Below are positions 15,625 through 23,514 of a DNA stretch of 64,000 nt, piece after piece. The notes beneath the pieces are model-generated. The model ran no database searches. It was not told the origin of the DNA and saw only the letters and a program-made list of their open reading frames with translations. Each line of letters opens with the position of its first letter. The stretch's first letter is position 1. Origin of the DNA: Pseudomonas soli (GTDB lineage: Bacteria > Pseudomonadota > Gammaproteobacteria > Pseudomonadales > Pseudomonadaceae); assembly GCF_900110655.1 (NCBI RefSeq), contig NZ_FOEQ01000014.1, forward strand, positions 1 through 64,000, in the 5' to 3' direction. Both the position numbers and the translations under genes were made by a program.

Positions 15625-17304
15625 TCAACGCTCGTGCACGTATGTTCCCGGTGCGGCCTCGCCTGCGGTATAGGCGCGGTTACCCAGGCGTGTAGGTGCC
15701 TTCTTGAGTTCGCCGGCGCGCTCACCCAGCCAGGCCTGCCAGTGCAGCCACCAGGAGTCGGCGTGCTTGACCGCGTTCTCCTGCCAGGCCACCGGGTCGT
15801 CCGGGCGATCCTCGCCGGTCATGAAGCGCGCCTTGGGGTTGCCCGGTGGGTTGAGAATGCTCTGGATATGGCCACTGTTGGACAGCACGAACTCGATCTT
15901 GCCGCCGAACAGGTGGGCCGAGCGGTAGCACGACTGCCAGGGCGTGATGTGGTCGGCGGTGCCGGCAACGCTGTAGATGTCGCAGTCGACCTGTTTCAGG
16001 TCGATGGCGGTGCCGCACACCTCGAGGGCATTGGAGCGGGTCAGCGGGTTGTTCTTGAACATTTCGATCAGGTCGCCGTGGAAGGCGGCCGGCAATCGGG
16101 TGGTGTCGTTATTCCAGAACAGAATGTCGAACACTGGCGGCTCGTTGCCGAGCAAGTAGTTGTTGACCCAGTAGTTCCAGATCAGGTCATTGGGGCGCAT
16201 CCAGGCGAACACCTTGGCCATGTCGCTACCTTCGAGCACGCCGGACTGATAGGAGTGACGCTTGGCCGCCTCCAGGGTCTGCTCGTCGACGAACAATGCC
16301 ACCTGGGTGTCGACGGTGGTGTCGAGCACGCTTACCAGCAGGGTCAGGGCATTGACCTTTTTTTCGCCGAGGGCGGCGTAGTGGCCCACCAGCGCCGTGC
16401 AAGTGATACCCCCGGAGCAGGCACCGAGCATGTTCAGGTCCTTGCTGCCGGTGATTGCCAGTACCGCGTCGACGGCTTCCTTGAGTGCGTCGATGTAGGT
16501 GGACAGGCCCCACTCGCGCTGGGCCTTGGTCGGGTTGCGCCAGCTGACGATGAAAGTCTGTTGCTGTGAGCGCAGGCAGAAGCGCGCCAGGCTCTTTTCC
16601 GGGCTCAGGTCGAAGACGTAGAACTTGTTGATCTGCGGCGGCACTACCAGCAGCGGGCGGCTGTGCACCTGCTCGGTGATGGGGCTGTACTGGATCAGCT
16701 CCAGCACATCGTTGCGGTACACCACCGCGCCTTCGCTGGTGCCGAGGTTCTTGCCGACCTCGAAAGCCTCCATGTTCACCTGGCTGGGCATGCCGCCGTT
16801 GTTGACGATGTCCTTGGCCAGGTTGGACAAGCCGTCGAGCAGGCTCTTGCCGCCGGTCTCGAAGAAGCGCTTGACCGCGGCCGGGTTGGAGAGGGTGTTG
16901 GTGGGGGCCATGGCCTCGGTCACCAGGTTGATGACGAACTGCCCGCGGCTGATGTCCTGCGGCGACAGGTCGCTCTCGCTGATCCAGTCGTTGAGTTCCT
17001 TGCGCCAGGCCAGGTAGGTCTGCAGGTAGCGGCGATAAAGGGGGTTCTTGCTCCACGCCGGGTCGCTGAAGCGACGGTCGTCGCCTTCCGGTTGCAGCGC
17101 CGACTTGCCCAGCAGGACGTTCTTCAGCTCCAGGCCAAAGTGCGCCACGTGCTTGGCGCTGTGCAAGGGCTGGCGCATGGCCTGGCGCAATACCGTGCGC
17201 GCCGATGTCAGTAGATCCTTGCGGCGAATGCCGATGACCGGGTTCAGCCCCAGGGTGTTTTCCGAGGCCTGCCGCTGCAACTCATCGTTGTTCTTGTTAC
17301 TCAT
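15625..17304 (-). CDS. phaC1: Medium-chain-length PHA synthase PhaC1
   Basis: A 559-residue class II PHA synthase. The nucleophile is Cys296 in MLGACSGGI; VAGTADHITPW and NSGHIQSILNPPGN supply the rest of the active site. It is the promoter-proximal gene of the phaC1-phaZ-phaC2-phaD operon. The mRNA start reads ATGAGT then AACAAGAACAAC, which fits the A-rich AANAANAA motif bound by Hfq/Crc; phaC1 translation is known to be repressed by Crc in P. putida. A 335-nt non-coding region separates it from the upstream DUF971 gene. Confidence 0.97.
   Translation of the reverse strand: MSNKNNDELQRQASENTLGLNPVIGIRRKDLLTSARTVLRQAMRQPLHSAKHVAHFGLELKNVLLGKSALQPEGDDRRFSDPAWSKNPLYRRYLQTYLAWRKELNDWISESDLSPQDISRGQFVINLVTEAMAPTNTLSNPAAVKRFFETGGKSLLDGLSNLAKDIVNNGGMPSQVNMEAFEVGKNLGTSEGAVVYRNDVLELIQYSPITEQVHSRPLLVVPPQINKFYVFDLSPEKSLARFCLRSQQQTFIVSWRNPTKAQREWGLSTYIDALKEAVDAVLAITGSKDLNMLGACSGGITCTALVGHYAALGEKKVNALTLLVSVLDTTVDTQVALFVDEQTLEAAKRHSYQSGVLEGSDMAKVFAWMRPNDLIWNYWVNNYLLGNEPPVFDILFWNNDTTRLPAAFHGDLIEMFKNNPLTRSNALEVCGTAIDLKQVDCDIYSVAGTADHITPWQSCYRSAHLFGGKIEFVLSNSGHIQSILNPPGNPKARFMTGEDRPDDPVAWQENAVKHADSWWLHWQAWLGERAGELKKAPTRLGNRAYTAGEAAPGTYVHER
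17287..17298 (-). promoter_or_regulatory. Hfq/Crc-type A-rich (CA) motif at the phaC1 start
   Basis: Codons 3-6 of phaC1 read AACAAGAACAAC on the mRNA, containing AACAAGAA (AANAANAA). Placed directly after the start codon, it would allow Hfq/Crc binding to block initiation. Confidence 0.7.
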
Positions 17305-17639
17305 CTACGACGCTCCGTTGTCCTGAGACGAGTACCGGTGTGCTGTGACAGCCCGGTACTGCTACTCGGGTGACCAGTGATAAGGAACAGCGGTGCTGCG
17401 ACCGGATGCGTGCCGATGATGAGCTGCGGGGGTTTCTGCGTGTGAAGACAACCTGCTTTCGCTCGCGACCTCTACATACCGGCCTGGCCCTGCCTGCCCG
17501 GAGGCGATGCAGGGAACTTGCCAGCTCCATTGGTTACCCGACTTTCGTGTAATGCGCAAGACAGCCAATCTTTGGCAGTCATCCAGGCATTCAAGCAGAT
17601 GAGATTAGAAAATGCGCTCTAAAGCTTGCGGGGCTTGAG
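17305..17639 (-). other. phaC1 leader and promoter region
   Basis: A 335-nt stretch with no convincing gene; small frames here lack coding features. It holds a GG-N10-GC sigma54-like element at 17508-17524 and a TTCTAAT element at 17604-17610 (minus strand) resembling the one before phaI. Base composition in the distal part is more AT-rich than in neighbouring genes, as expected for a control region. Confidence 0.7.
17508..17524 (-). promoter_or_regulatory. Sigma54-like (-24/-12) element upstream of phaC1
   Basis: On the minus strand the sequence is CTGGCAAGTTCCCTGCA: GG and GC separated by exactly 10 nt, in a good match to the RpoN consensus TGGCAC-N5-TTGCA. It lies about 205 nt upstream of the phaC1 ATG. 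RpoN-type sites have been proposed before phaC1 of other pseudomonads; function here is inferred. Confidence 0.5.
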
Positions 17640-18017
17640 CTAGAGCATCAATTTCACCACCGATTCGGACGGGTCGCGGGATTTGCCCGCTTTGTGCAAT
17701 TCGTCGAGGTAGTCGGCCCATAGCTGCTCCTGGCGCAGGCACAGCTGCTCGAGGTATTCCCAGGTGAACAATCCTGAGTCATGGCCGTCGTCGAAGGTCA
17801 GTTTCAGTGCATATTGACCGGCCGGTTCCAGGCCGCTGAGGCCGACGTTGATCTTGCCGAATTGCAGGATGGGATTGCCGTGGCCCTGGACTTCGGCGGA
17901 AGGCGAGTGCACGCGCAGGAACTCGGCGGGCAGGTGGTAGACCTCGCCGGGGGCGTAGGTGAGGGTGAGGGTCTTGGAGGCTTTGTGCAGATTGATCGCG
18001 GTGGGTAGGCGGGCCAT
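17640..18017 (-). CDS. DUF971 (GBBH-like N-terminal domain) protein
   Basis: A 125-residue single-domain protein of the DUF971 family, which resembles the N-terminal domain of gamma-butyrobetaine hydroxylase but lacks the catalytic oxygenase domain. Conserved features include LTLTYAPGEVYHLPAEFLRV and the FDDGHDSGLFTWEYLEQLC block. Proteins of this type are sometimes linked to iron-sulfur or metal handling, but the role here is not established. The upstream extension into hslU is rejected; the family start is MARLPTAINLHK. It sits between hslU and phaC1 on the same strand. Confidence 0.88.
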   Translation of the reverse strand: MARLPTAINLHKASKTLTLTYAPGEVYHLPAEFLRVHSPSAEVQGHGNPILQFGKINVGLSGLEPAGQYALKLTFDDGHDSGLFTWEYLEQLCLRQEQLWADYLDELHKAGKSRDPSESVVKLML

Positions 18018-18076
18018 GGGTGACTCTCTCTTTGGCTTCAAGCTGCAAGCTTCGAGTGATTCCAGGCATTGTGCAA

Positions 18077-18097
18077 GGGGGCCGCAAGGCGGCCCCC
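18077..18097 (-). terminator. Hairpin downstream of hslU
   Basis: GGGGGCCGC (18077-18085), a 3-nt loop, and GCGGCCCCC (18089-18097) form a 9-bp GC stem just after the hslU stop at 18106. The T-run is short (TTG), so termination may be partial and allow read-through to the DUF971 gene. Confidence 0.5.
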
Positions 18098-18105
18098 CTG
18101 AGGTC

Positions 18106-19449
18106 TTACAGGATGTAACGCGACAGGTCTTCGTTCTGCGCCAGCTCACCCAGGTGGCTGTTGACGTAGGCGGCGTCGATGTGGATCGGCGTCTCGTCGT
18201 GAGCGCTGGCCAGGTCGCCGGCGCTGAACGACACCTCTTCGAGCAGGCGCTCGAGCAGGGTGTGCAGGCGGCGGGCACCGATGTTCTCGGTCTTCTCGTT
18301 GACCTGGTAGGCGATCTCGGCCAGGCGCTTGAGGCCCTCGTCGGCGAACTCGATGTTCAGGCCCTCGGTCTTGAGCAGGGCGCTGTACTGCTCGGTCAGC
18401 GAGGCGTGCGGCTCCTTGAGGATGCGCTCGAAGTCTTCCGGGGTCAGCGCCTTGAGCTCGACACGGATCGGCAGGCGGCCTTGCAGCTCGGGCACCAGGT
18501 CGCTCGGCTTGCTCAGGTGGAACGCGCCGGAGGCGATGAACAGGATGTGGTCTGTCTTGACCATGCCCAGCTTGGTGTTGACGGTGCAGCCTTCGATCAG
18601 CGGCAGCAGGTCGCGCTGCACGCCTTCACGGGAGACATCGGCGCCGCCAACGTTACCACGCTTGGCAACCTTGTCGATTTCGTCGATGAACACGATACCG
18701 TGCTGCTCGACCGCTTCCAGGGCCTTGGCCTTGAGCTCTTCCTCATTGACCAGGCGGCCGGCTTCTTCGTCGCGGACCATCTTCAGCGCGTCCTTGACCT
18801 TGAGCTTGCGCGCCTTGCGCTTGCCCTTGCCCATGTTGGCGAACAGGCTCTGCAGCTGGTTGGTCATCTCCTCCATGCCGGGCGGCGCGGCGATCTCGAC
18901 GCCCATGTTCTCGGCGACTTCGATCTCGATTTCCTTGTCGTCCAGCTGGCCTTCGCGCAGGCGCTTGCGGAACAGCTGGCGGGTGTTGGAGTCGCTGCTG
19001 CTCTGCTGGGCTTCCTCGCTGAAGCTGCTGACCCGCGCCTGCGGCAGCAGGGCATCGAGGATGCGGTCCTCGGCGGCGTCCTCGGCGCGGTGGCGCACGC
19101 GGACGATCTCCTGCTCGCGCAGCATCTTCAGCGCGGCGTCGGCCAGGTCGCGGATGATCGACTCGACGTCACGGCCAACGTAGCCAACCTCGGTGAACTT
19201 GGTCGCCTCGACCTTGATGAACGGCGCATTGGCCAGCTTGGCCAGGCGGCGGGCGATTTCGGTCTTGCCCACGCCGGTGGGGCCGATCATCAGGATGTTC
19301 TTGGGGGTGACTTCGGCACGCAACTCGGCGGGTAGCTGCATGCGCCGCCAGCGGTTGCGCAGGGCAATGGCGACAGCGCGCTTGGCGTCGTCCTGGCCGA
19401 TGATGTGGCGGTTGAGTTCGTGGACGATTTCGCGTGGGGTCATGGACAT
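18106..19449 (-). CDS. hslU: ATP-dependent unfoldase HslU (ClpY)
   Basis: A 447-residue AAA+ ATPase that unfolds substrates and feeds them to the HslV peptidase. Walker A is GPTGVGKTEI and Walker B is IVFIDEIDK; the I-domain insertion lies between about residues 110 and 240, and the C-terminal end DLSRYIL is the segment that docks into and activates HslV. The start MSMTPREIVHEL at 19449 is chosen over an ATG 18 nt upstream. It follows hslV after 74 nt. Confidence 0.97.
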   Translation of the reverse strand: MSMTPREIVHELNRHIIGQDDAKRAVAIALRNRWRRMQLPAELRAEVTPKNILMIGPTGVGKTEIARRLAKLANAPFIKVEATKFTEVGYVGRDVESIIRDLADAALKMLREQEIVRVRHRAEDAAEDRILDALLPQARVSSFSEEAQQSSSDSNTRQLFRKRLREGQLDDKEIEIEVAENMGVEIAAPPGMEEMTNQLQSLFANMGKGKRKARKLKVKDALKMVRDEEAGRLVNEEELKAKALEAVEQHGIVFIDEIDKVAKRGNVGGADVSREGVQRDLLPLIEGCTVNTKLGMVKTDHILFIASGAFHLSKPSDLVPELQGRLPIRVELKALTPEDFERILKEPHASLTEQYSALLKTEGLNIEFADEGLKRLAEIAYQVNEKTENIGARRLHTLLERLLEEVSFSAGDLASAHDETPIHIDAAYVNSHLGELAQNEDLSRYIL

Positions 19450-19489
19450 GATGTATGGGGTCCTCAAGCACAGTGATCAGTGTGGAAAA

Positions 19490-19508
19490 GTCCCGCTGCG
19501 AGCGGGAC
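19490..19508 (-). terminator. Hairpin between hslV and hslU
   Basis: GTCCCGC (19490-19496) and GCGGGAC (19502-19508) form a 7-bp stem, followed on the minus strand by TTTT. It could attenuate transcription from hslV into hslU and so set subunit ratio. Confidence 0.45.
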
Positions 19509-19523
19509 GCCAAAACAACTGAT

Positions 19524-20054
19524 TCACTCGGCCAGGTCCTGCTCCTCGATGGTCAGGTTGTGGTTGGTGAACACGCAGATGTCGCCGGCGATGTTCAGGG
19601 CGGCCTCGGTGATCTCGCGGGCCGACAGGTCGGTCTTGTTCAGCAGGGCGCGGGCCGCGGCCTGGGCATAGCCACCGCCGGAACCCATGGCGATCAGCCC
19701 GTCCTCGGGTTCGACCACGTCGCCGTTGCCGGTGATGATCAGGGATGCATCCTTGTTGGCCACGGCCAGCATCGCTTCCAGGCGGCTCAGCGAGCGGTCG
19801 GTACGCCATTCCTTTGCCAGCTCGACGGCGGCACGCACCAGGTGGCCGGAGTGTTTCTGCAGCTGGGCTTCGAAGCGCTCGAACAGGGTGAAGGCATCGG
19901 CGGTGGCACCGGCAAAACCGGCGATGACCTGGCCGTTGTACAGGCGACGCACTTTCTTGGCGTTGCCTTTCATCACGGTGTTGCCGAGGGAAACCTGGCC
20001 GTCGCCGCCCATGACGACTTTGCCGTTACGGCGGACAGAAACGATGGTAGTCAA
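19524..20054 (-). CDS. hslV: ATP-dependent protease peptidase subunit HslV (ClpQ)
   Basis: A 176-residue proteasome-beta-like threonine peptidase. After Met removal the sequence begins TTIVSVRRNGKVVMGGDGQV, with the catalytic N-terminal Thr. It pairs with HslU to degrade misfolded proteins and is commonly induced by heat shock. First gene of the hslV-hslU pair. Confidence 0.97.
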   Translation of the reverse strand: MTTIVSVRRNGKVVMGGDGQVSLGNTVMKGNAKKVRRLYNGQVIAGFAGATADAFTLFERFEAQLQKHSGHLVRAAVELAKEWRTDRSLSRLEAMLAVANKDASLIITGNGDVVEPEDGLIAMGSGGGYAQAAARALLNKTDLSAREITEAALNIAGDICVFTNHNLTIEEQDLAE

Positions 20055-20200
20055 GGGAGAGTCTCCACGCAGCGGGGCGAAAATGCCTGATGCAGACTCA
20101 TATGGGGGGAGGGGGGAAGGATTTCAACCGAGAGGGATGAATGGTTGTTTCAAGGCATTGCCTGGCAGGCCTGCTCCACACGATGACCCCAGGGGGCTTC

Positions 20201-20227
20201 GTGGGAGCGGGCTTGCCCCGCGAGGGC
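20201..20227. repeat. REP element between pyrC' and hslV
   Basis: Single REP unit GTGGGAGCGGGCTTGCCCCG followed by CGAGGGC, just downstream of hslV and next to the end of pyrC'. No second unit forms a pair. Confidence 0.8.
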
Positions 20228-20232
20228 GTTAC

Positions 20233-21504
20233 TCAGGCCTCGTGGCAGACGTGTCCATCGACCAAGGTATAACGCACCGCACCCGGCAGGCAGTGGCCGA
20301 TGAACGGGCAGTTTTCGCCGCGGGAGAACCAGTGTTCGCCGGCCACGGTCGAGGCTTTCGGGTCGAACAGCACCAGATCGGCGGCGGCGCCGACTTTCAG
20401 CTCGCCGGCCGGCAGGCGCATGGCGTTGGCCGGGCCGCTGCTCAGGCGCGCCAACAGGGTCGGCAGGTCGAGCAGGCCATCTTCGACCAGGGTCATGGCC
20501 AGTGGCAGCAACAGCTCGACACAGCTGATGCCTGGCTCGGTGGCACCGAACGGCGCCAACTTGGCATCGCGCTCGTGGGGCTGGTGATGACTGGAGATCG
20601 CCTGGATCACCCCGGATTTCACCGCTTCGCGCAGGCCGTCGCGGTCGGCGGCAGTGCGCAGCGGCGGCTGCACGTGGTACAGGCTGGAGAAGTCGCGCAG
20701 GGCCTCGTCGGTGAGGATCAACTGGTACAGCGCCACATCGGCGGTGACCGGTAGCCCCAACTGCTGGGCCTGGGCGATTAGCCGGGCGCCGCGGGCGCTG
20801 GTGATCTGGGTGAAGTGGGCGCGCACGCCGCTCTGCTCGACCAGCAGCAGGTTACGGGCCAGGGCCACGGTCTCGGCGGTTTCCGGGATGCCAGGCAGGC
20901 CGAGGAAGCTGGCCATCGGGCCCTCGTGGGCGAGGCCGCCCTGGGCCAGGTCACGGTCCTGGGAGTGGAACACCACGGTCAGGTCAAAGGTGGCGGCGTA
21001 TTCCAGGGCGCGGGCCAGGGTGCGGTTGTTGGGGATCTCTTTCAGGCCGTTGCCGAAGGCCACGCAGCCGGTGTCGCGCAGGGCCACCAGTTCGGCCAGT
21101 TGCTCGCCTTCCAGGCCTTTGGTCAGGGCGCCGATCGGATAGACCTTGCTGTTGGCCGCTTCGCGGGCGCGGTCGAGGATCAGTTCGGCGACCGCCGAGG
21201 TGTCCAGTACCGGCTTGGTCTGCGGCGGGCAGCACAGGCTGGTGACGCCGCCGGCGACCGCGGCGCGGGTTTCGCTGGCGATGTTGCCCTTGCGGCTGTA
21301 GCCCGGTTCGCGCAGGGAGACGCCGAGGTCGACCAGGCCAGGTGCGGCGACCAGGCCTTCGGCCTGGATCGTGCGGCTGGCGCTGAAGCCGGCCGGGGCC
21401 GCGCCGATGGCGGCAATGCGCCCGCCATCGAGGTGCAGGTCGGTGATGGTGTCCAGGCCGTTGGCAGGGTCGATGACCCGGGCGCCGATGATGCTTAGGG
21501 TCAC
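20233..21504 (-). CDS. pyrC': Non-catalytic dihydroorotase-like subunit PyrC' (PyrX)
   Basis: A 423-residue amidohydrolase-fold protein related to type I dihydroorotase. Catalytic zinc ligands are missing: the DxHxHxR signature reads DLGVSLR at residues 59-65, replacing both histidines by Gly61 and Ser63, and the usual IATDHAPH reads ISSHHQPH. In P. putida such an inactive homologue is required structurally for assembly of the dodecameric aspartate transcarbamoylase with PyrB. Its start overlaps the pyrB stop by 4 nt. A true dihydroorotase must be encoded elsewhere. Confidence 0.94.
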   Translation of the reverse strand: MTLSIIGARVIDPANGLDTITDLHLDGGRIAAIGAAPAGFSASRTIQAEGLVAAPGLVDLGVSLREPGYSRKGNIASETRAAVAGGVTSLCCPPQTKPVLDTSAVAELILDRAREAANSKVYPIGALTKGLEGEQLAELVALRDTGCVAFGNGLKEIPNNRTLARALEYAATFDLTVVFHSQDRDLAQGGLAHEGPMASFLGLPGIPETAETVALARNLLLVEQSGVRAHFTQITSARGARLIAQAQQLGLPVTADVALYQLILTDEALRDFSSLYHVQPPLRTAADRDGLREAVKSGVIQAISSHHQPHERDAKLAPFGATEPGISCVELLLPLAMTLVEDGLLDLPTLLARLSSGPANAMRLPAGELKVGAAADLVLFDPKASTVAGEHWFSRGENCPFIGHCLPGAVRYTLVDGHVCHEA

Positions 21505-22505
21505 TGGGCGTTCTCCTGCTCGAATTGACGTTGCGCGTTCTGCCCGCTCATGGCCATGGACAGCACGGCCATGCGCACGGCGATGCCGTAGGTGACCTGG
21601 TTGAGGATCACCGAGTGCTTGCCGTCGGCCACCGCCGACTCGATCTCCACCCCGCGGTTGATCGGACCCGGGTGCATGACGATGGCGTCGGGCTTGGCGC
21701 CGGCCAGGCGCGCGGTGGTCAGGCCGAACAGGCGGTAGAACTCGCCCTCGCTGGGCAGCAGGCCGCCGGCCATGCGCTCGCGCTGCAGGCGCAGCATGAT
21801 CACCACGTCGACATCCTTTAGGCCTTCGGCAAGGTCGGTGTAGACCTTCACGCCGTACTGCTCGATGCCGATCGGGATCAGTGTCTTCGGGCCAATCACG
21901 CGGATGTCCGGGCAGCCCAGCGCCTTGAGCGCAAGCATGTCCGAGCGTGCTACGCGCGAGTGCAGGATATCGCCGACGATGGCCACCGACAGGTTCTCGA
22001 AGCTACCCTTGTGTCGACGAATGGTGAGCATGTCGAGCATACCCTGGGTCGGGTGCGCGTGGCGGCCGTCACCGCCGTTGATCACGGCCACGTCCGGGCA
22101 CACGTGCTCGGCGATGAAATGGGCGGCACCGGAGTCGGAGTGGCGCACGACGAACATGTCGGCGGCCATGGCCTCCAGGTTGCGCAGGGTATCGAACAGG
22201 GTCTCGCCCTTGCTGGTCGAGGAGGTCGACACGTTCAGGCTGATCACGTCGGCCGACAGGCGCTGGGCGGCCAGCTCGAAGGTGGTGCGGGTACGGGTGG
22301 AGTTCTCGAAGAACACGTTGCACACGGTCTTGCCGCGCAGCAGCGGGACTTTTTTGACGGCCCGGGCGCCGACTTCGAGGAACGAGTCGGCGGTGTCGAG
22401 GATTTCGGTCAGCAGTTCGCGGGGCAAACCGTCGAGCGAGAGGAAGTGGCGCAGCTGGCCCTGATCATTGAGCTGCAGCGGGCGCTTGGCGTCGAATGGC
22501 GTCAT
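21501..22505 (-). CDS. pyrB: Aspartate carbamoyltransferase catalytic subunit
   Basis: A 334-residue PyrB, which condenses carbamoyl phosphate and aspartate in pyrimidine synthesis. The carbamoyl-phosphate motif is FFENSTRTRTTFELAA and the aspartate region includes VMHPGPINRGVEI. It carries an N-terminal extension of about 15-20 residues compared with the E. coli enzyme, as in other pseudomonads where this end contributes to nucleotide regulation. It is flanked by pyrR (12-nt gap) and pyrC' (4-nt overlap). Confidence 0.97.
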   Translation of the reverse strand: MTPFDAKRPLQLNDQGQLRHFLSLDGLPRELLTEILDTADSFLEVGARAVKKVPLLRGKTVCNVFFENSTRTRTTFELAAQRLSADVISLNVSTSSTSKGETLFDTLRNLEAMAADMFVVRHSDSGAAHFIAEHVCPDVAVINGGDGRHAHPTQGMLDMLTIRRHKGSFENLSVAIVGDILHSRVARSDMLALKALGCPDIRVIGPKTLIPIGIEQYGVKVYTDLAEGLKDVDVVIMLRLQRERMAGGLLPSEGEFYRLFGLTTARLAGAKPDAIVMHPGPINRGVEIESAVADGKHSVILNQVTYGIAVRMAVLSMAMSGQNAQRQFEQENAQ

Positions 22506-22517
22506 CGCGGGGGACTC

Positions 22518-23036
22518 TTAAAGGGCGGATGCGGGAGCGAGGTCCTGGCGCTCGAGGGCGAGCGGCGTGGGTCCGGTCAATTTTACCCGTTCATGGGCGC
22601 CCAGGGACAGGGTGGCGCCAAGCACATTCGGGCGGATCGGCAGTTCGCCGGCATCCAGGTCGAGCAGGCACACCAGTGTCACGCTGGCCGGGCGGCCGTA
22701 GTCGAACAGCTCGTTGAGGGCGGCGCGGATGGTACGCCCGCTCATCAGCACGTCGTCCACCAGCACCAGGTGCTGGCCTTCGACCTCGAAAGGCAGTTCC
22801 GAGGGGCGCACCTGCGGGTGCAGGCCGTTCTGGCTGAAATCGTCACGATAGAAGGAGACGTCCAGGGTACCCAGCGGGCTCTGGTCGCCGAGCTCGGCCT
22901 GCAGGGCCTGGGCTACCCACACGCCGCCGGTGCGGATACCGATGAAGCGTGACTCGACGATGGCGCGGCGGGCCAGGTGGGCGCGAAGGTCGACGGCCAT
23001 CTGCCGGATCAGGTCGGCGGGATTGGGTAGGCTCAT
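22518..23036 (-). CDS. pyrR: Bifunctional pyrimidine regulator/uracil phosphoribosyltransferase PyrR
   Basis: A 172-residue type I phosphoribosyltransferase. The PRPP loop is LVLVDDVLMSGRTIRAA and the N-terminal RRAIVESRFIGIRTGGVWVA fits the family. In Bacillus, PyrR is an RNA-binding attenuator; in pseudomonads its regulatory mode is less clear. A longer frame reaches into ruvX, but MSLPNPADLIRQM at 23036 is preceded by a GGAGCA ribosome binding region. First pyrimidine gene of the pyrR-pyrB-pyrC' operon. Confidence 0.95.
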   Translation of the reverse strand: MSLPNPADLIRQMAVDLRAHLARRAIVESRFIGIRTGGVWVAQALQAELGDQSPLGTLDVSFYRDDFSQNGLHPQVRPSELPFEVEGQHLVLVDDVLMSGRTIRAALNELFDYGRPASVTLVCLLDLDAGELPIRPNVLGATLSLGAHERVKLTGPTPLALERQDLAPASAL

Positions 23037-23088
23037 TGCGTGCTCCTCGGAAGGCGGGCGCCGGCAAGCCGCCGGCGGCAAAGCGGAT

Positions 23089-23514
23089 TTAAGTGTTGGC
23101 CTCCAGCCAGCCTTGCAGCAGCAGGGCCGCGGCGATGGCGTCGACCGGATTGTCGCGGTAGCTGCCGTGACGGCCGCCACGGGCCATCTGCTCGCCCTTG
23201 GCTTCGAAGGTGGTGAGCCGTTCGTCGTGGGTGTGTACGGGCAGGTTGTAGCGGCCGTGCAGGCGACGGGCGAATTTTTCGGCGCGTTCGCTCATTTCGC
23301 TGGGCGTGCCGTCCATGTTCAGCGGCAGGCCGACGACGATGGCGTCGGGTTTCCATTCCTTGATCAGCTTCTCGACCTGGTTCCAGTCCGGCACGCCGTT
23401 CTGTGCCTTGAGCGTGCACAGTTCTCGGGCGTGGCCGGTGATCACCTGGCCGACGGCCACACCGATCTGCCGGGTGCCGTAGTCGAAGCCAAGCAGCAAG
23501 CGCAGTTCGGCCAT
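23089..23514 (-). CDS. ruvX: RuvX/YqgF-family pre-16S rRNA nuclease
   Basis: A 141-residue RNase H-like protein. The conserved acidic motifs are visible: LLLGFDYGTRQIGVAVG at the start, VVGLPLNMDGT in the middle, and the C-terminal DNPVDAIAAALLLQGWL. The family (YqgF) processes the 5' end of 16S rRNA and is also discussed as a Holliday-junction resolvase. Its start codon shares its first base with the yqgE stop region, so the two are translationally coupled, and pyrR follows. Confidence 0.95.
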   Translation of the reverse strand: MAELRLLLGFDYGTRQIGVAVGQVITGHARELCTLKAQNGVPDWNQVEKLIKEWKPDAIVVGLPLNMDGTPSEMSERAEKFARRLHGRYNLPVHTHDERLTTFEAKGEQMARGGRHGSYRDNPVDAIAAALLLQGWLEANT

